NCBI GenBank assembly: GCA_963922595.1 | Contig: CAWUIM010000009.1 | Location: 10,178-74,177, forward strand | Source: JAJFFW01 sp963922595 | GTDB lineage: Bacteria; Pseudomonadota; Alphaproteobacteria; Caulobacterales; Parvularculaceae | Length of the DNA: 64,000 nucleotides | Direction: 5' to 3' | Shown: piece by piece, positions 27,061 to 35,949 of the stretch | Layout of the letters: every line of letters starts with the position of its first letter | Numbering within the stretch: position 1 is the first letter of the stretch | Program-made: the position numbers and the translations under genes | The notes under the pieces: model-generated | Seen by the model: the letters and a program-made list of their open reading frames with translations, nothing else | Database searches by the model: none | What the model was told of the DNA's origin: nothing

Positions 27061-27675
27061 CTAGTTCCGATGGGCCGCAGCGTCCGGTCCGGTGAGAAAC
27101 GCTTCCGTGGCGTCGGCCCAATAGCGGTCGCCCGACTTGATGACGTTCTCTCGCTCAGCGCGGAACGCTTCGTTGGCTTCAGGCGAGCGCGTGAAGAAAA
27201 GGCGGTCGCCATGGATCGTCCAGTTGAGCGGGCTCGCCGGCGTCAGCTTTCCGCTCGCGAGCGTCTTTGTGCAATAGCCGCCGAAGGCTGGCGCATAGCG
27301 TTCCGGATTGGCGATAAAGAGATCGCGATTTTCGGCGCTCGCGAAGATGAACATTGCGCCCTGATATTCGGCCATGAACGCTTTATCGCCTTTCATCGCC
27401 TTGCCTTCGGTGAAGAAACCCACAGGGTCGAACCCTTCCATGGCGATCCCGGTTTCCGGGTTGATGACAATCGGCGTGACGTTGCTCGCCACTTCCGGAA
27501 CGGCGAGCGCCTCAACCGGCAAAACGAGCGCCGCGCCTTTGGAAAGACCGTAGGCGACGACCGCAGGATCAGCGACCGGCGGCGCGCTTGTCTCTTGCGC
27601 CATCGCCGTTGGCGCCGCGGCGGCGACCATCAAGAAGGCAGCTCCAGAAAATCTCCGTTTCAAATTTCTTGTCAT
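27061..27675 (-). CDS. Secreted YHS-domain protein
   Basis: A 204-residue protein with a signal peptide (MTRNLKRRFSGAAFLMVAAAAPTAMA) and a YHS-like domain around residues 80-140: GFDPVGFFTEGKAMKGDKAFMAEYQG, then FIFASAENRDLFIANPERYAPAFGGYC. YHS domains are small, often metal-associated modules; a single Cys is retained in GGYC. The extracytoplasmic role is unknown. The ATG at 27675 with GGAG 8 bases upstream is preferred to the longer frame. It lies downstream of no clear operon partner and is 50 bp from the YcaQ gene start. Confidence 0.85.
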   Translation of the reverse strand: MTRNLKRRFSGAAFLMVAAAAPTAMAQETSAPPVADPAVVAYGLSKGAALVLPVEALAVPEVASNVTPIVINPETGIAMEGFDPVGFFTEGKAMKGDKAFMAEYQGAMFIFASAENRDLFIANPERYAPAFGGYCTKTLASGKLTPASPLNWTIHGDRLFFTRSPEANEAFRAERENVIKSGDRYWADATEAFLTGPDAAAHRN

Positions 27676-27851
27676 GCGCCTTGCTCCATTCCTGAATTTT
27701 CGCAAGGAGCGTACGGGCGCCCGCCGCAAAACCCAAGTCACGGATGCCGACATCCGATCACCGCTTCGCGATAGGCGCGTGATCAGCGCGATTGCAGGCG
27801 CCGCTAACTTACGGCACAGTCGCGCTCTGACAATCGTGAGTAGAAAAGCCG

Positions 27852-28583
27852 ATGACCAACCAAGCTGACTTGCCGTTCACTGTTCAGATCGTTCCTGTGA
27901 CGCCGTTCCAACAAAATTGCTCGATCGTCAAAGCCAGGAGCGGTAAGGCCGCGGTTGTGGACCCCGGCGGCGAGCCCGACAAGATTCTCGCCGCAGCCGA
28001 CAAAATGGGCGCGCGGATCGAAGAAATCTGGCTAACCCACGGCCATCTTGATCACGCGGGCGGCGCAGAAGAAGTCAAACGCCGCACCAAAGCCCCGATA
28101 ATCGGTCCGCAGCGCGAGGATGATTTCTGGCTCGAAGGCATCAGCGCGCAATGGGCGCAATATGGCCACCCCGGCATGGGCGAGAACTGCGCGCCGGATC
28201 GCTGGCTGGATGACGGCGACACACTTTCGCTCGACGATGTGGACTTCAACGTGGTGACGACGCCGGGCCATACGCCGGGGCATGTGGTAATCTACCAGAA
28301 GGATGCGCGCCTCGCTTTTGTGGGCGACGTTCTCTTCGCCGGATCTGTGGGGCGTACGGACTTTCCCAAGGGCGATCAGGCGACGCTGATCCGGTCAATA
28401 ACAGAGAAGCTCTGGCCGTTAGGCGACGACGTGCAATTTGTCCCGGGCCACGGCCCCATGTCCACCTTCGGCCGCGAACGCCAGTCCAACCCCTTCGTCG
28501 CCGACAGCGTGACCGGGTATGGCGGCGCAGCAAAACAGGAAGCCGACGCCCTCGCCCAGAAAACAAGCAAACGCTACCGCTAG
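27852..28583 (+). CDS. Metallo-beta-lactamase-fold hydrolase (glyoxalase II-like, YcbL type)
   Basis: A 243-residue cytoplasmic enzyme with the full metal-binding set: THGHLDHAGG, the metal His in TPGHTPGHVV, the bridging Asp in FVGDVLFAGSVGRTDFP, and the last His in VPGHGPMSTFGRERQSNPF. The fold and motifs match single-domain glyoxalase II-like thioesterases. The natural substrate is probably a glutathione or related thioester, not proven. It is monocistronic and divergent from the YHS gene. Confidence 0.9.
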   Translation: MTNQADLPFTVQIVPVTPFQQNCSIVKARSGKAAVVDPGGEPDKILAAADKMGARIEEIWLTHGHLDHAGGAEEVKRRTKAPIIGPQREDDFWLEGISAQWAQYGHPGMGENCAPDRWLDDGDTLSLDDVDFNVVTTPGHTPGHVVIYQKDARLAFVGDVLFAGSVGRTDFPKGDQATLIRSITEKLWPLGDDVQFVPGHGPMSTFGRERQSNPFVADSVTGYGGAAKQEADALAQKTSKRYR

Positions 28584-28698
28584 AATCCGGCGGTTTCGGT
28601 CTGGACCGTTCATTTTAGGAAAATTTCCAAGGGCGCCGTTAAGCGCGCGGCAATGCTTGTCTTGCATTCTCCACCCCTAATCTCAGGGGAGAGATATT

Positions 28699-29076
28699 AT
28701 GTTTTCGTTAAACAATTTCTTTCGGCGCGCAGAAGAGCCGTTGCCCGGCTCGCCGGACTTTAATGACAGCGTCCGCGAGACAATCGCGCGGCTTGGCGAC
28801 AATGGCGCCGCCCCGCGCCATGTTCTGCATTACGCCTATCCGGGCGAAAACGCGGACGAGAGCGCCGTTCCGGCCATGATCGCCGAACTCGCCGCCGATG
28901 GCTATGAGGTGAGCGAAACCGAGGTCGAGAACGGTCTTGTACTGGAACACCACCACCCGGTGACGCCGGACGAGTTTGATCCGATCACGGCGCAACTCTC
29001 CGCCTGGTTCGCCGCACGAAACTGGGACTATGACGGCTGGGAATGCGCCGTACAGTTGGACGAAAGCGCGGCTTAA
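28699..29076 (+). CDS. rraB: RraB-family ribonuclease E inhibitor-like protein
   Basis: A 125-residue acidic protein fitting the RraB family: an N-terminal half HVLHYAYPGENADESAV, then AELAADGYEVSETEVENGLVLEHHHPVTPDEFDPITAQL, and a closing NWDYDGWECAVQL. In E. coli the family binds RNase E and changes its cleavage pattern. GGGGAGAG stands 6 bases before the ATG. It stands alone between the hydrolase gene and the SRPBCC/ArsR pair. Confidence 0.88.
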   Translation: MFSLNNFFRRAEEPLPGSPDFNDSVRETIARLGDNGAAPRHVLHYAYPGENADESAVPAMIAELAADGYEVSETEVENGLVLEHHHPVTPDEFDPITAQLSAWFAARNWDYDGWECAVQLDESAA

Positions 29077-29096
29077 CCTCTCAAAGAGCGCTCCGC

Positions 29097-29519
29097 CTAA
29101 AGCGTAATGCGCCGCAAGCGGATAAAATGTTCGTCCCAGCCCTTGTCGTGATCGGCCGCCAGGTCGAACGCGCCTTCGGGGACGTCGGCGAAGCCGCTAT
29201 GTTCCAGCGTCAGAATCGTTCCGCCATCCGCTTCAGCAAGCGTCCAGGTGCAGATTGTTTCGGTCTCTTTCAGAAAGTCATGGGTAAAGGTGTGGACGAG
29301 CCGCGTCGGCGGTTCGCTTTCCAACACCTCGCCCCAGCAAATCTTTTCGCCTTCCTTGCCGAGTGAGTTCGTCAAGAGCTTGTACGGACCGACGGCATCC
29401 AGGCTTTCAGCCGCCTCGTAGAACCAGAGCGCCAACTTCTTTTTATCAGTCAAGAATTTCCAGACATGCGCGGGCGGCGCTTTCAGGAACAGGGTTTTGA
29501 CAATTGTCAGATCAGCCAT
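29097..29519 (-). CDS. SRPBCC/AHSA1-family protein
   Basis: A 140-residue START/Bet v1-like (AHSA1) domain protein: VKTLFLKAPPAHVWKFLTD, a middle hydrophobic-pocket region, and TWTLAEADGGTILTLEHSGF. These proteins bind hydrophobic ligands or act as Aha1-like cofactors. It overlaps the upstream ArsR gene by 8 bases. ArsR-SRPBCC pairs of this form are widespread and usually a self-regulated unit. The ligand is unknown. Confidence 0.92.
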   Translation of the reverse strand: MADLTIVKTLFLKAPPAHVWKFLTDKKKLALWFYEAAESLDAVGPYKLLTNSLGKEGEKICWGEVLESEPPTRLVHTFTHDFLKETETICTWTLAEADGGTILTLEHSGFADVPEGAFDLAADHDKGWDEHFIRLRRITL

Positions 29520-29832
29520 CGCCTTTCTCCACTTCGCGTTTTAAGGAATCGAGTTTTTCGTCCCAGAACCGGTCGAATGCGCCCATCCAGGCGCGCGCCG
29601 ACGCCATGGCGCGCGGGTTCAGGTGATTAATCCGCTCACGGCCCATCGCCTCAACACGGATAAGCCCGCTCTCTTCCAGGATCTTCAAATGTTTCGCCAC
29701 CGCCGGGCGCGTCACCTCGAACGCGTCGACAATAGCGTTCACCGCTTTCGGGGTCTCGGCGAGCATTTCGAGAATGGCGCGCCGCGTCGGGTCAGCCAGG
29801 GCTCGGAAGACGGGTTGCGGATCTGGGGTCAT
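29512..29832 (-). CDS. ArsR-family transcriptional regulator
   Basis: A 106-residue winged-helix repressor: FRALADPTRRAILEMLAE, the recognition helix NAIVDAFEVTRPAVAKHLKILEESGLI, and a C-terminal helix with WMGAFDRFWDEKLDSLK. No metal-binding Cys motif (ELCVCDL) is present, so it is of the non-metal SRPBCC-linked subgroup. It is cotranscribed with the SRPBCC gene. An inverted repeat upstream (29851-29885) is the likely operator. Confidence 0.93.
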   Translation of the reverse strand: MTPDPQPVFRALADPTRRAILEMLAETPKAVNAIVDAFEVTRPAVAKHLKILEESGLIRVEAMGRERINHLNPRAMASARAWMGAFDRFWDEKLDSLKREVEKGDG

Positions 29833-29850
29833 CTAGGCCGCCTTTATGTA

Positions 29851-29885
29851 ACCAAAGGGTGTCTCTTCATAAGAAACCTTTTGGT
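29851..29885. promoter_or_regulatory. Inverted repeat ACCAAAGG / CCTTTTGGT, candidate ArsR operator
   Basis: ACCAAAGG at 29851-29858 and CCTTTTGGT at 29877-29885 are near-perfect inverse copies separated by 18 bases, 19-53 bases before the ArsR ATG. The position suits self-repression. The role is inferred. Confidence 0.4.
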
Positions 29886-30034
29886 GTCATGTCAATATCC
29901 CTCTCGCCCTCCCGCAAAACCCTTTGCACCGCCGCGCAACTTCCCCTAGTTAACGCCTTTAGCCAGACATTTTTAATTGACCGATAGGCGCTGCGCCTCA
30001 AACGCCGCGCCCCTTTTTTGCGCGAGCCTTCGTA

Positions 30035-33000
30035 ATGCCTAAACGCGACGACCTTCGTTCCATCCTCATCATCGGCGCCGGGCCAATTATCATCGGGCAG
30101 GCTTGCGAGTTTGACTATTCGGGCGTCCAGGCGGTGAAAGCGCTCAAGGAAGAGGGCTTCCGGGTCATTCTCGTCAATTCCAACCCGGCGACGATCATGA
30201 CTGACCCGGGCCTGGCGGACGCCACCTATGTTGAGCCGATTACGCCGGAATTTGTGGAGCGCGTGATCGCGCGCGAAAAGCCGGACGCGCTGTTGCCGAC
30301 CATGGGCGGGCAAACCGCACTCAATTGCGCGCTTGAATTGGAAAAACGCGGCGTTCTCGAAAAGCATGGCGTTGAGATGATCGGCGCGCGCGCCGACGTC
30401 ATCGAGAAAGCGGAAGACCGTGAGAAGTTCCGGGCGGCGATGGACACGATCGGCCTAGAAAATCCGCGGGCGACCATTGCTTCCTCGCCGGCGATCACGA
30501 ATGACGCAGGCGAGATCGTCGGCTATGACCGCGCGCAAGGGGTCGCCAACGCTATGCAGGCGCTGGATACAATCGGCCTGCCGGCCATCATCCGGCCGGC
30601 CTTCACCCTCGGCGGCACCGGCGGCGGCGTCGCCTACAATCGCCAGGAATTCGAAGCGATCATCCGTTCAGGGATCGACGCGTCGCCCGTGGGCCAGGTC
30701 TTGATCGACGAAAGCCTGCTCGGGTGGAAAGAATTCGAAATGGAGGTCGTTCGCGACAAGGCGGACAATTGCATCATCATTTGCGCGATCGAGAATGTGG
30801 ACCCGATGGGCGTGCACACAGGCGATTCAATCACCGTGGCCCCGGCGCTGACCCTCACTGACAAGGAATATCAGATCATGCGCAACGCCTCGATCGCGGT
30901 CATGCGCGAAATCGGGGTTGAGACCGGCGGATCGAATGTTCAATTTGCCGTTAATCCAGATGACGGGCGTCTTGTCGTCATCGAGATGAACCCGCGCGTG
31001 TCGCGCTCGTCCGCCCTCGCCTCGAAAGCCACCGGATTTCCCATTGCGCGCATCGCCGCCAAGCTCGCTGTCGGTTACACGCTCGACGAGCTTGACAACG
31101 ATATCACCAAAGCGACGCCGGCGTCGTTCGAGCCGACAATCGATTATGTGGTCACGAAAATCCCGCGCTTCACTTTCGAGAAGTTCCCGGGCGCCGAGCC
31201 AACCCTGACGACCGCCATGAAATCCGTGGGCGAAGCGATGGCGATCGGGCGTAACTTTAAAGAGTCGCTGCAAAAAGCGTTGCGTTCCCTTGAGACGGGA
31301 CTGTCAGGCCTTGATCCGATTGAGATTGACGGGCTCGGCCGCGGCGACGACGCCGACGCCTTCCGTGCGGCCCTCGCCGCGCCGCGCCCCGACCGATTGC
31401 GCATCGCAGCGCAGGCGCTCCGCCATGGCTTACCGATCGAACAGGTCCACGCCATCACCCAATATGACCCGTGGTTTCTAGAGCAAATGCTCGAAATAGT
31501 GACGCTTGAAAAAGAGGTTGAGACCCAGGGCCTTCCGAGCAACGCGGCGGCGCTGACCCGCCTGAAGTCGGTCGGTTTTTCTGACAAGCGGCTGGCGGCG
31601 CTCTGCGGCGGCGATGAGAAAGCCGTTCGCGCGCATCGTCGCGGGTTAAACGTCCACCCGATCTACAAGCGCATCGACACCTGCGCGGCGGAGTTCACGG
31701 CGATCACCCCGTACATGTATTCCGCCTACGAACCGGGCGCTGTTGAGGCGAGCTGCGAGGCTGGGGTCTCCGACCGGAAAAAGGTGATCATCCTCGGCGG
31801 CGGCCCGAACCGCATCGGCCAGGGGATTGAGTTTGACTATTGCTGTTGCCACGCCGCGTTCGCGCTCGCTGATATCGGCGTTGAGAGCGTCATGGTGAAC
31901 TGCAACCCGGAAACCGTTTCAACGGATTACGATACATCCGACCGTCTCTATTTCGAGCCGCTCACCGCTGAAGATGTGCTTGAGATCATCGCCAAGGAAC
32001 AAAGCGCGGGAACACTGCTCGGCGTCATCGTGCAATATGGCGGGCAGACGCCGCTTAAGCTCGCCGAAACGCTTGACGCTGAAGGCGTGCCGATCCTCGG
32101 AACGCCTTACGACGCAATTGACCTCGCGGAAGACCGCGAGCGCTTCAAGAAATTAATTAACGAGCTTGATCTGCGTCAGCCGCCGAACGCCACCTCGCCT
32201 TCACGTGAAGCGGCGCCCCAGATGGCGAATGCTGTGGGTTATCCGCTGGTTACGCGGCCTTCCTATGTTCTTGGCGGACGCGCCATGGAAATCGTCCAGA
32301 ACGATTCCGCTCTCCGGGCTTATCTCGATACGGCGGAAATCGAGATCAACGAGAAGCAGCCGCTGCTCCTCGACAAATATCTTGAGAACGCCGTGGAAGT
32401 GGACGTGGACGCCATTTGTGACGGGCAGGATGTCTACATCGCCGGCGTCATGGAACATATTGAAGAGGCCGGCGTCCATTCCGGCGACAGCGCCTGCTCC
32501 CTGCCGCCCTACACGCTCCCCGAAGCGACAGTGAAGGAGCTGGAAGCGCAAACCAAACGCCTCGCCATGGCGCTCGGCGTCGTCGGGCTGATGAATGTTC
32601 AGTATGCAATCAAAGACGATGATATCTTTGTGCTGGAGGTAAACCCACGCGCCTCTCGATCGGCGCCGTTCGTTGCGAAATCGATCGGCGCGCCCATCGC
32701 CCGCATCGGCGCCAAGGTGATGGCCGGCGAAAAACTCGCATCCATGACCCTGCCGACGAACACGCCCCCGCACACTGCCGTTAAAGAAGTTGTCTTCCCC
32801 TTCGCCCGCTTCCCCGGCGTTGACACGGTGCTCGGCCCGGAAATGCGCTCCACCGGCGAGGTGATGGGCCTCGATCAGGATTTCGACCGCGCCCGCGCAA
32901 AAAGCCTTCTCGGCGCCGGGGTTAAAATCCCGCTGGAAGGCTGCGTCTTCATTTCACTGAAAGACAACGACAAGCCGCTGATGGTGAACGCCGCCCGCAA

Positions 33001-33331
33001 GCTCCTCGCCATGGGCTTCACAATCATCGCCACCGCCGGCACCGCCGCCTTCCTGAAATCCCAGGGCCTCGACGTGACCCGGATCAACAAAGTGCTGGAG
33101 GGCCGCCCCCACGTGGTCGACGCACTCAAAAACGGCGAGGTGCAAATGATCTTCAACACAACCGAAGGCGCCCAGTCCGTTAAGGACTCCCGCTCCATCC
33201 GGACCACCGCCCTCGCCCAGAAAATCCCTTGTATTACAACGGCTACAGGCGCGCGCTCCACGGTCAGGGCGATCGAGGCGATGCGCGCGGGGGCTCTTGA
33301 AGTCGCCCCCCTCCAGTCCTATTTTGGCTGA
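30035..33331 (+). CDS. carB: Carbamoyl-phosphate synthase large subunit
   Basis: A 1098-residue enzyme of two homologous ATP-grasp halves. The first begins SILIIGAGPIIIGQACEFDYSG, the second KVIILGGGPNRIGQGIEFDYCC. Each has its GYP/GLP-type nucleotide site and acidic metal ligands (VIEMNPRVSRSSALASKATG and VLEVNPRASRSAPFVAKSIG). The C-terminal MGS-type allosteric domain includes VFISLKDNDKPLMVNAARKL. It uses ammonia from CarA to form carbamoyl phosphate. The length is normal. It lies 5.5 kb from carA on the same strand and is followed by greA, a common alphaproteobacterial order. Confidence 0.99.
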   Translation: MPKRDDLRSILIIGAGPIIIGQACEFDYSGVQAVKALKEEGFRVILVNSNPATIMTDPGLADATYVEPITPEFVERVIAREKPDALLPTMGGQTALNCALELEKRGVLEKHGVEMIGARADVIEKAEDREKFRAAMDTIGLENPRATIASSPAITNDAGEIVGYDRAQGVANAMQALDTIGLPAIIRPAFTLGGTGGGVAYNRQEFEAIIRSGIDASPVGQVLIDESLLGWKEFEMEVVRDKADNCIIICAIENVDPMGVHTGDSITVAPALTLTDKEYQIMRNASIAVMREIGVETGGSNVQFAVNPDDGRLVVIEMNPRVSRSSALASKATGFPIARIAAKLAVGYTLDELDNDITKATPASFEPTIDYVVTKIPRFTFEKFPGAEPTLTTAMKSVGEAMAIGRNFKESLQKALRSLETGLSGLDPIEIDGLGRGDDADAFRAALAAPRPDRLRIAAQALRHGLPIEQVHAITQYDPWFLEQMLEIVTLEKEVETQGLPSNAAALTRLKSVGFSDKRLAALCGGDEKAVRAHRRGLNVHPIYKRIDTCAAEFTAITPYMYSAYEPGAVEASCEAGVSDRKKVIILGGGPNRIGQGIEFDYCCCHAAFALADIGVESVMVNCNPETVSTDYDTSDRLYFEPLTAEDVLEIIAKEQSAGTLLGVIVQYGGQTPLKLAETLDAEGVPILGTPYDAIDLAEDRERFKKLINELDLRQPPNATSPSREAAPQMANAVGYPLVTRPSYVLGGRAMEIVQNDSALRAYLDTAEIEINEKQPLLLDKYLENAVEVDVDAICDGQDVYIAGVMEHIEEAGVHSGDSACSLPPYTLPEATVKELEAQTKRLAMALGVVGLMNVQYAIKDDDIFVLEVNPRASRSAPFVAKSIGAPIARIGAKVMAGEKLASMTLPTNTPPHTAVKEVVFPFARFPGVDTVLGPEMRSTGEVMGLDQDFDRARAKSLLGAGVKIPLEGCVFISLKDNDKPLMVNAARKLLAMGFTIIATAGTAAFLKSQGLDVTRINKVLEGRPHVVDALKNGEVQMIFNTTEGAQSVKDSRSIRTTALAQKIPCITTATGARSTVRAIEAMRAGALEVAPLQSYFG

Positions 33332-33414
33332 CCGAGAGAGAGTGTGAGGCGACGCGCGAGCAGCTGCGGCGCCCGCCATTCTTTTTTGCTTTTTTTGAAA
33401 CGAAAGGACGGGAC

Positions 33415-33888
33415 ATGGAAAAGGTTCCGATGACGCAAGCCGGATATCAACGGCTCGAAGAAGAAATCAGGCATCTGAAACATGATGAGCGCCCGGCCGT
33501 GATTCAGGCGATCGCTGAAGCGCGCGCCCATGGCGACCTCTCCGAAAACGCCGAATATCACGCCGCCAAAGAGCGTCAGGGCTGGATCGAGGGCCAGATT
33601 CTCGAGCTGGAGGACAAATATACCCGCGCCGAAGTCATCGACGTGGCCAAACTTGACGGCGCCGCCGTGAAGTTCGGCGCCACCGTCAACCTGATCGACG
33701 AAGACACCGAAGAAGAAAAATCCTGGCAGATCGTCGGCGATTACGAAGCCGACGTGAAACAGGGCCGCATCTCTATTTCCTCGCCCATCGCCCGCGCCCT
33801 CATCGGCAAGGAAGAAGGCGACAGCGTCGAAGTCGCCGCTCCCGGCGGCGCCCGCAGCTATGAGATTGCGAAGGTGGTTTTTAAGTAG
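33415..33888 (+). CDS. greA: Transcription elongation factor GreA
   Basis: A 157-residue factor that reactivates backtracked RNA polymerase. The N-terminal coiled coil carries the acidic tip DLSENAEYHAAKERQG, followed by the C-terminal FKBP-like domain ending SISSPIARALIGKEEGDSVEVAAPGG. AAAGGACGGGAC precedes the ATG. It lies 83 bp after carB. Confidence 0.98.
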   Translation: MEKVPMTQAGYQRLEEEIRHLKHDERPAVIQAIAEARAHGDLSENAEYHAAKERQGWIEGQILELEDKYTRAEVIDVAKLDGAAVKFGATVNLIDEDTEEEKSWQIVGDYEADVKQGRISISSPIARALIGKEEGDSVEVAAPGGARSYEIAKVVFK

Positions 33889-34012
33889 AGCGGATGAGCA
33901 ACTCACTCTATCCGTATCGAGAGAGAAGCCCTGCGTTAAACATGCGATCTTAAACCGCGCGGCGAACTGTTCGATTGCCCGTTGCAGCCAAAGTTGAAAG
34001 TATCTTTCATCA

Positions 34013-34444
34013 ATGGATAAATCACGCGACCCAATCGTCTACGGCGGCGCTCCCGCTGACCGCCGGTCGTGGCTTTCCGCCATGGGGCGCGGTTTGCGCA
34101 AGCGGTGCCCTGAGTGCGGGCGCGGCGCATTGTTCGACGGCTATACGAAGACGCGTGCGGCTTGCGGCCATTGCGCCCTTGATCTTTCCGGTCACCGCGC
34201 CGACGACGCGCCGCCCTATCTGACGATCATGATTGTCGGCCATGTGATGATTCCGCTGGCGCTCGCCATAAAACAGATTTTCGATCCGCCTTTGTCGCTA
34301 CAATTCGCGATCTGGGCGCCGGCGATGGCGCTCGCGACCTTCTGGCTGTTGCCGCTGATGAAGGGCGCCATGGTTGGCCTGCAATGGGCGAACCGTATGC
34401 ACGGGTTCGCCGGTCCGGACGCCGATCCGCAAGCGGACGTTTGA
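34013..34444 (+). CDS. DUF983 zinc-ribbon membrane protein
   Basis: A 143-residue protein. An N-terminal zinc ribbon RGLRKRCPECGRGALFDGYTKTRAACGHCALDL (two CxxC pairs) is followed by two membrane helices (about residues 67-83 and 95-118). The family is common in alphaproteobacteria and of unknown function; some members sit near cytochrome oxidase or phosphatase genes. It precedes the MFS gene by 10 bases and is probably cotranscribed with it. Confidence 0.9.
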   Translation: MDKSRDPIVYGGAPADRRSWLSAMGRGLRKRCPECGRGALFDGYTKTRAACGHCALDLSGHRADDAPPYLTIMIVGHVMIPLALAIKQIFDPPLSLQFAIWAPAMALATFWLLPLMKGAMVGLQWANRMHGFAGPDADPQADV

Positions 34445-34454
34445 CGCTTCCGCG

Positions 34455-35624
34455 ATGGAGAGCGCGGTCGATCAAGCCCTGTCGGAAAAAGACCGCCGCC
34501 GCGGGCTCATCGCCGCCATCGCCTCGATCGCAATCTTCGGGGCCAGTCTTGGCCATAGCCTGCCCTTCTTCGCCGTTCTCCTGGAAGGGTACGGCGCAAG
34601 TAACAGCTTTATCGGGCTCAACACTGCGGCCACCGCGTTCTTTGCACTCCTCATTACACCGTTCTTGCCGAAGCTGATCGGACGCTTCGGCATCCGTCCG
34701 CTGATGGTGGCCGCGTTCGCCGTCATCTATCTCGGCTACGCGACGGCGTTCCTGGCGAAGGACACGTTATGGCTTTGGTTCGTGGTGCGTTTGTGTTTCG
34801 GGCTCGGCGGCGTCGCTTTGTTCGTGGCGAGCGAAGTCTGGATCAATCTGGTGGCGCCGCCCGAAAAGCGCGGCTCCGTGATCGGTATTTATGCGACCGC
34901 ACTCGCCGCGGGGTTCGCGGCTGGCCCCATCGCGCTGGAGGTGACGGGGTATGCTGGCGTTGCGCCGTTCTTAGCGGGCGTCGCTTTCCTTCTCGCCGCG
35001 GCGCCGCCGATCCTGATGGCGCCGGCGCCGCCCTTTGACCCTAATGAACAATCGGCCTCGCTTACGGCGATGGCCCGCCTTGCACCGGCGATCTTTGTCG
35101 CCGTCGGCATTTTCGCCGCCGCTGAGGGTGTGATGATGGGCCTTGCGCCTGTTTACGGCATCCGGCTCGGCATGGCGCAGGAGACCGCAGGCAGAATTGT
35201 TTTCGCCTACGCGCTCGGACCCATCGCCTTTCAATATCTTATTGGCCGCGCGATCGATCAGTTCCGGCCCATGACAATCTTTTTCGTATGCGCGAGCGTC
35301 GGCGTTGCAGGCGCCTTCGCCCTGCCGTTGGCGGCGCAGAGCGAAGTCAGCCTCTATACGCTGCTCGTCTTCTGGGGCGGCGCGATTGTCGGGCTCAACA
35401 CCTGCGCCCTCACCTTTATCGGCGCGCGCTTTAAGGGCCAGGAACTGGCCGCCGCGAACGCCGGCATGGCCTTCGCCTATCAGGCGGGCGCCCTCATTGG
35501 CCCCGCGGCGACTGGGCCCATGATGGACCTCTACGGCCCGAACGCCCTCGCCTATACGCTAGGCGGATTTTTCATTGCGCTCCTGGCGTTCCTCCTGCGA
35601 CGGCGGCACGCCGAGACGCCTTGA
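34455..35624 (+). CDS. Major facilitator superfamily transporter
   Basis: A 389-residue protein with about 12 hydrophobic helices. Family motif A-like segments are seen after TM2 (PKLIGRFGIRPLMVAA) and the protein ends in a short basic tail (RRRHAE). It resembles the YcaD/UMF-type sugar- or drug-efflux branch; no substrate can be read. The ATG at 34455 sits 10 bases after the DUF983 stop and is chosen because upstream residues look non-coding. It is probably in an operon with the DUF983 gene. Confidence 0.88.
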   Translation: MESAVDQALSEKDRRRGLIAAIASIAIFGASLGHSLPFFAVLLEGYGASNSFIGLNTAATAFFALLITPFLPKLIGRFGIRPLMVAAFAVIYLGYATAFLAKDTLWLWFVVRLCFGLGGVALFVASEVWINLVAPPEKRGSVIGIYATALAAGFAAGPIALEVTGYAGVAPFLAGVAFLLAAAPPILMAPAPPFDPNEQSASLTAMARLAPAIFVAVGIFAAAEGVMMGLAPVYGIRLGMAQETAGRIVFAYALGPIAFQYLIGRAIDQFRPMTIFFVCASVGVAGAFALPLAAQSEVSLYTLLVFWGGAIVGLNTCALTFIGARFKGQELAAANAGMAFAYQAGALIGPAATGPMMDLYGPNALAYTLGGFFIALLAFLLRRRHAETP

Positions 35625-35643
35625 GCGCCGCCCTGAGGACTGC

Positions 35644-35671
35644 TTGACTTGGGAATGGGCCCGTGTATGGT
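35644..35671 (+). promoter_or_regulatory. Sigma-70-like promoter of rpmG
   Basis: TTGACT (35644-35649) and TATGGT (35666-35671) are separated by 16 bases. They stand about 58 bases before the rpmG ATG, with a GCGCCG/CGGCGC hairpin in the leader. The match to the housekeeping consensus is good at -35 and fair at -10. Confidence 0.6.
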
Positions 35672-35728
35672 CCGCCGCTCGAAACAACCCCGCGCCGCCT
35701 GACGGCGCGACCCGACAGGAGCAGCGCC

Positions 35729-35896
35729 ATGGCGAAGCCGACGACCGTTAAGATCCGCCTGAACTCCACAGCGGACACTGGATATTTCTACGTCACAAAA
35801 AAGAACACGCGCACGATGACCGAAAAGCTCGTCCTGAAAAAGTACGACCCAGTTGCGCGCAAGCACGTGGAATTCAAAGAAGGCAAGATCAAGTAG
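35729..35896 (+). CDS. rpmG: 50S ribosomal protein L33
   Basis: A 55-residue ribosomal protein: AKPTTVKIRLNSTADTGYFY, then VTKKNTRTMTEKLVLKKYDPVARKHVEFKEGKIK, a full match to alphaproteobacterial L33 without the Cys motifs of the zinc-binding form. CAGGAG precedes the ATG. It has its own promoter and terminator, so it is monocistronic. Confidence 0.98.
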   Translation: MAKPTTVKIRLNSTADTGYFYVTKKNTRTMTEKLVLKKYDPVARKHVEFKEGKIK

Positions 35897-35921
35897 GCTT
35901 ATCGCCAAGATTGATCGACGG

Positions 35922-35948
35922 ATGCCGCCCCGACCGGGCGGCATTTTT
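35922..35948 (+). terminator. Intrinsic terminator of rpmG
   Basis: ATGCCGCCC (35922-35930) pairs with GGGCGGCAT (35936-35944) around CGACC, followed by TTTTTATT. It ends next to the convergent pleD stop at 35950. Confidence 0.9.
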
Positions 35949-35949
35949 A

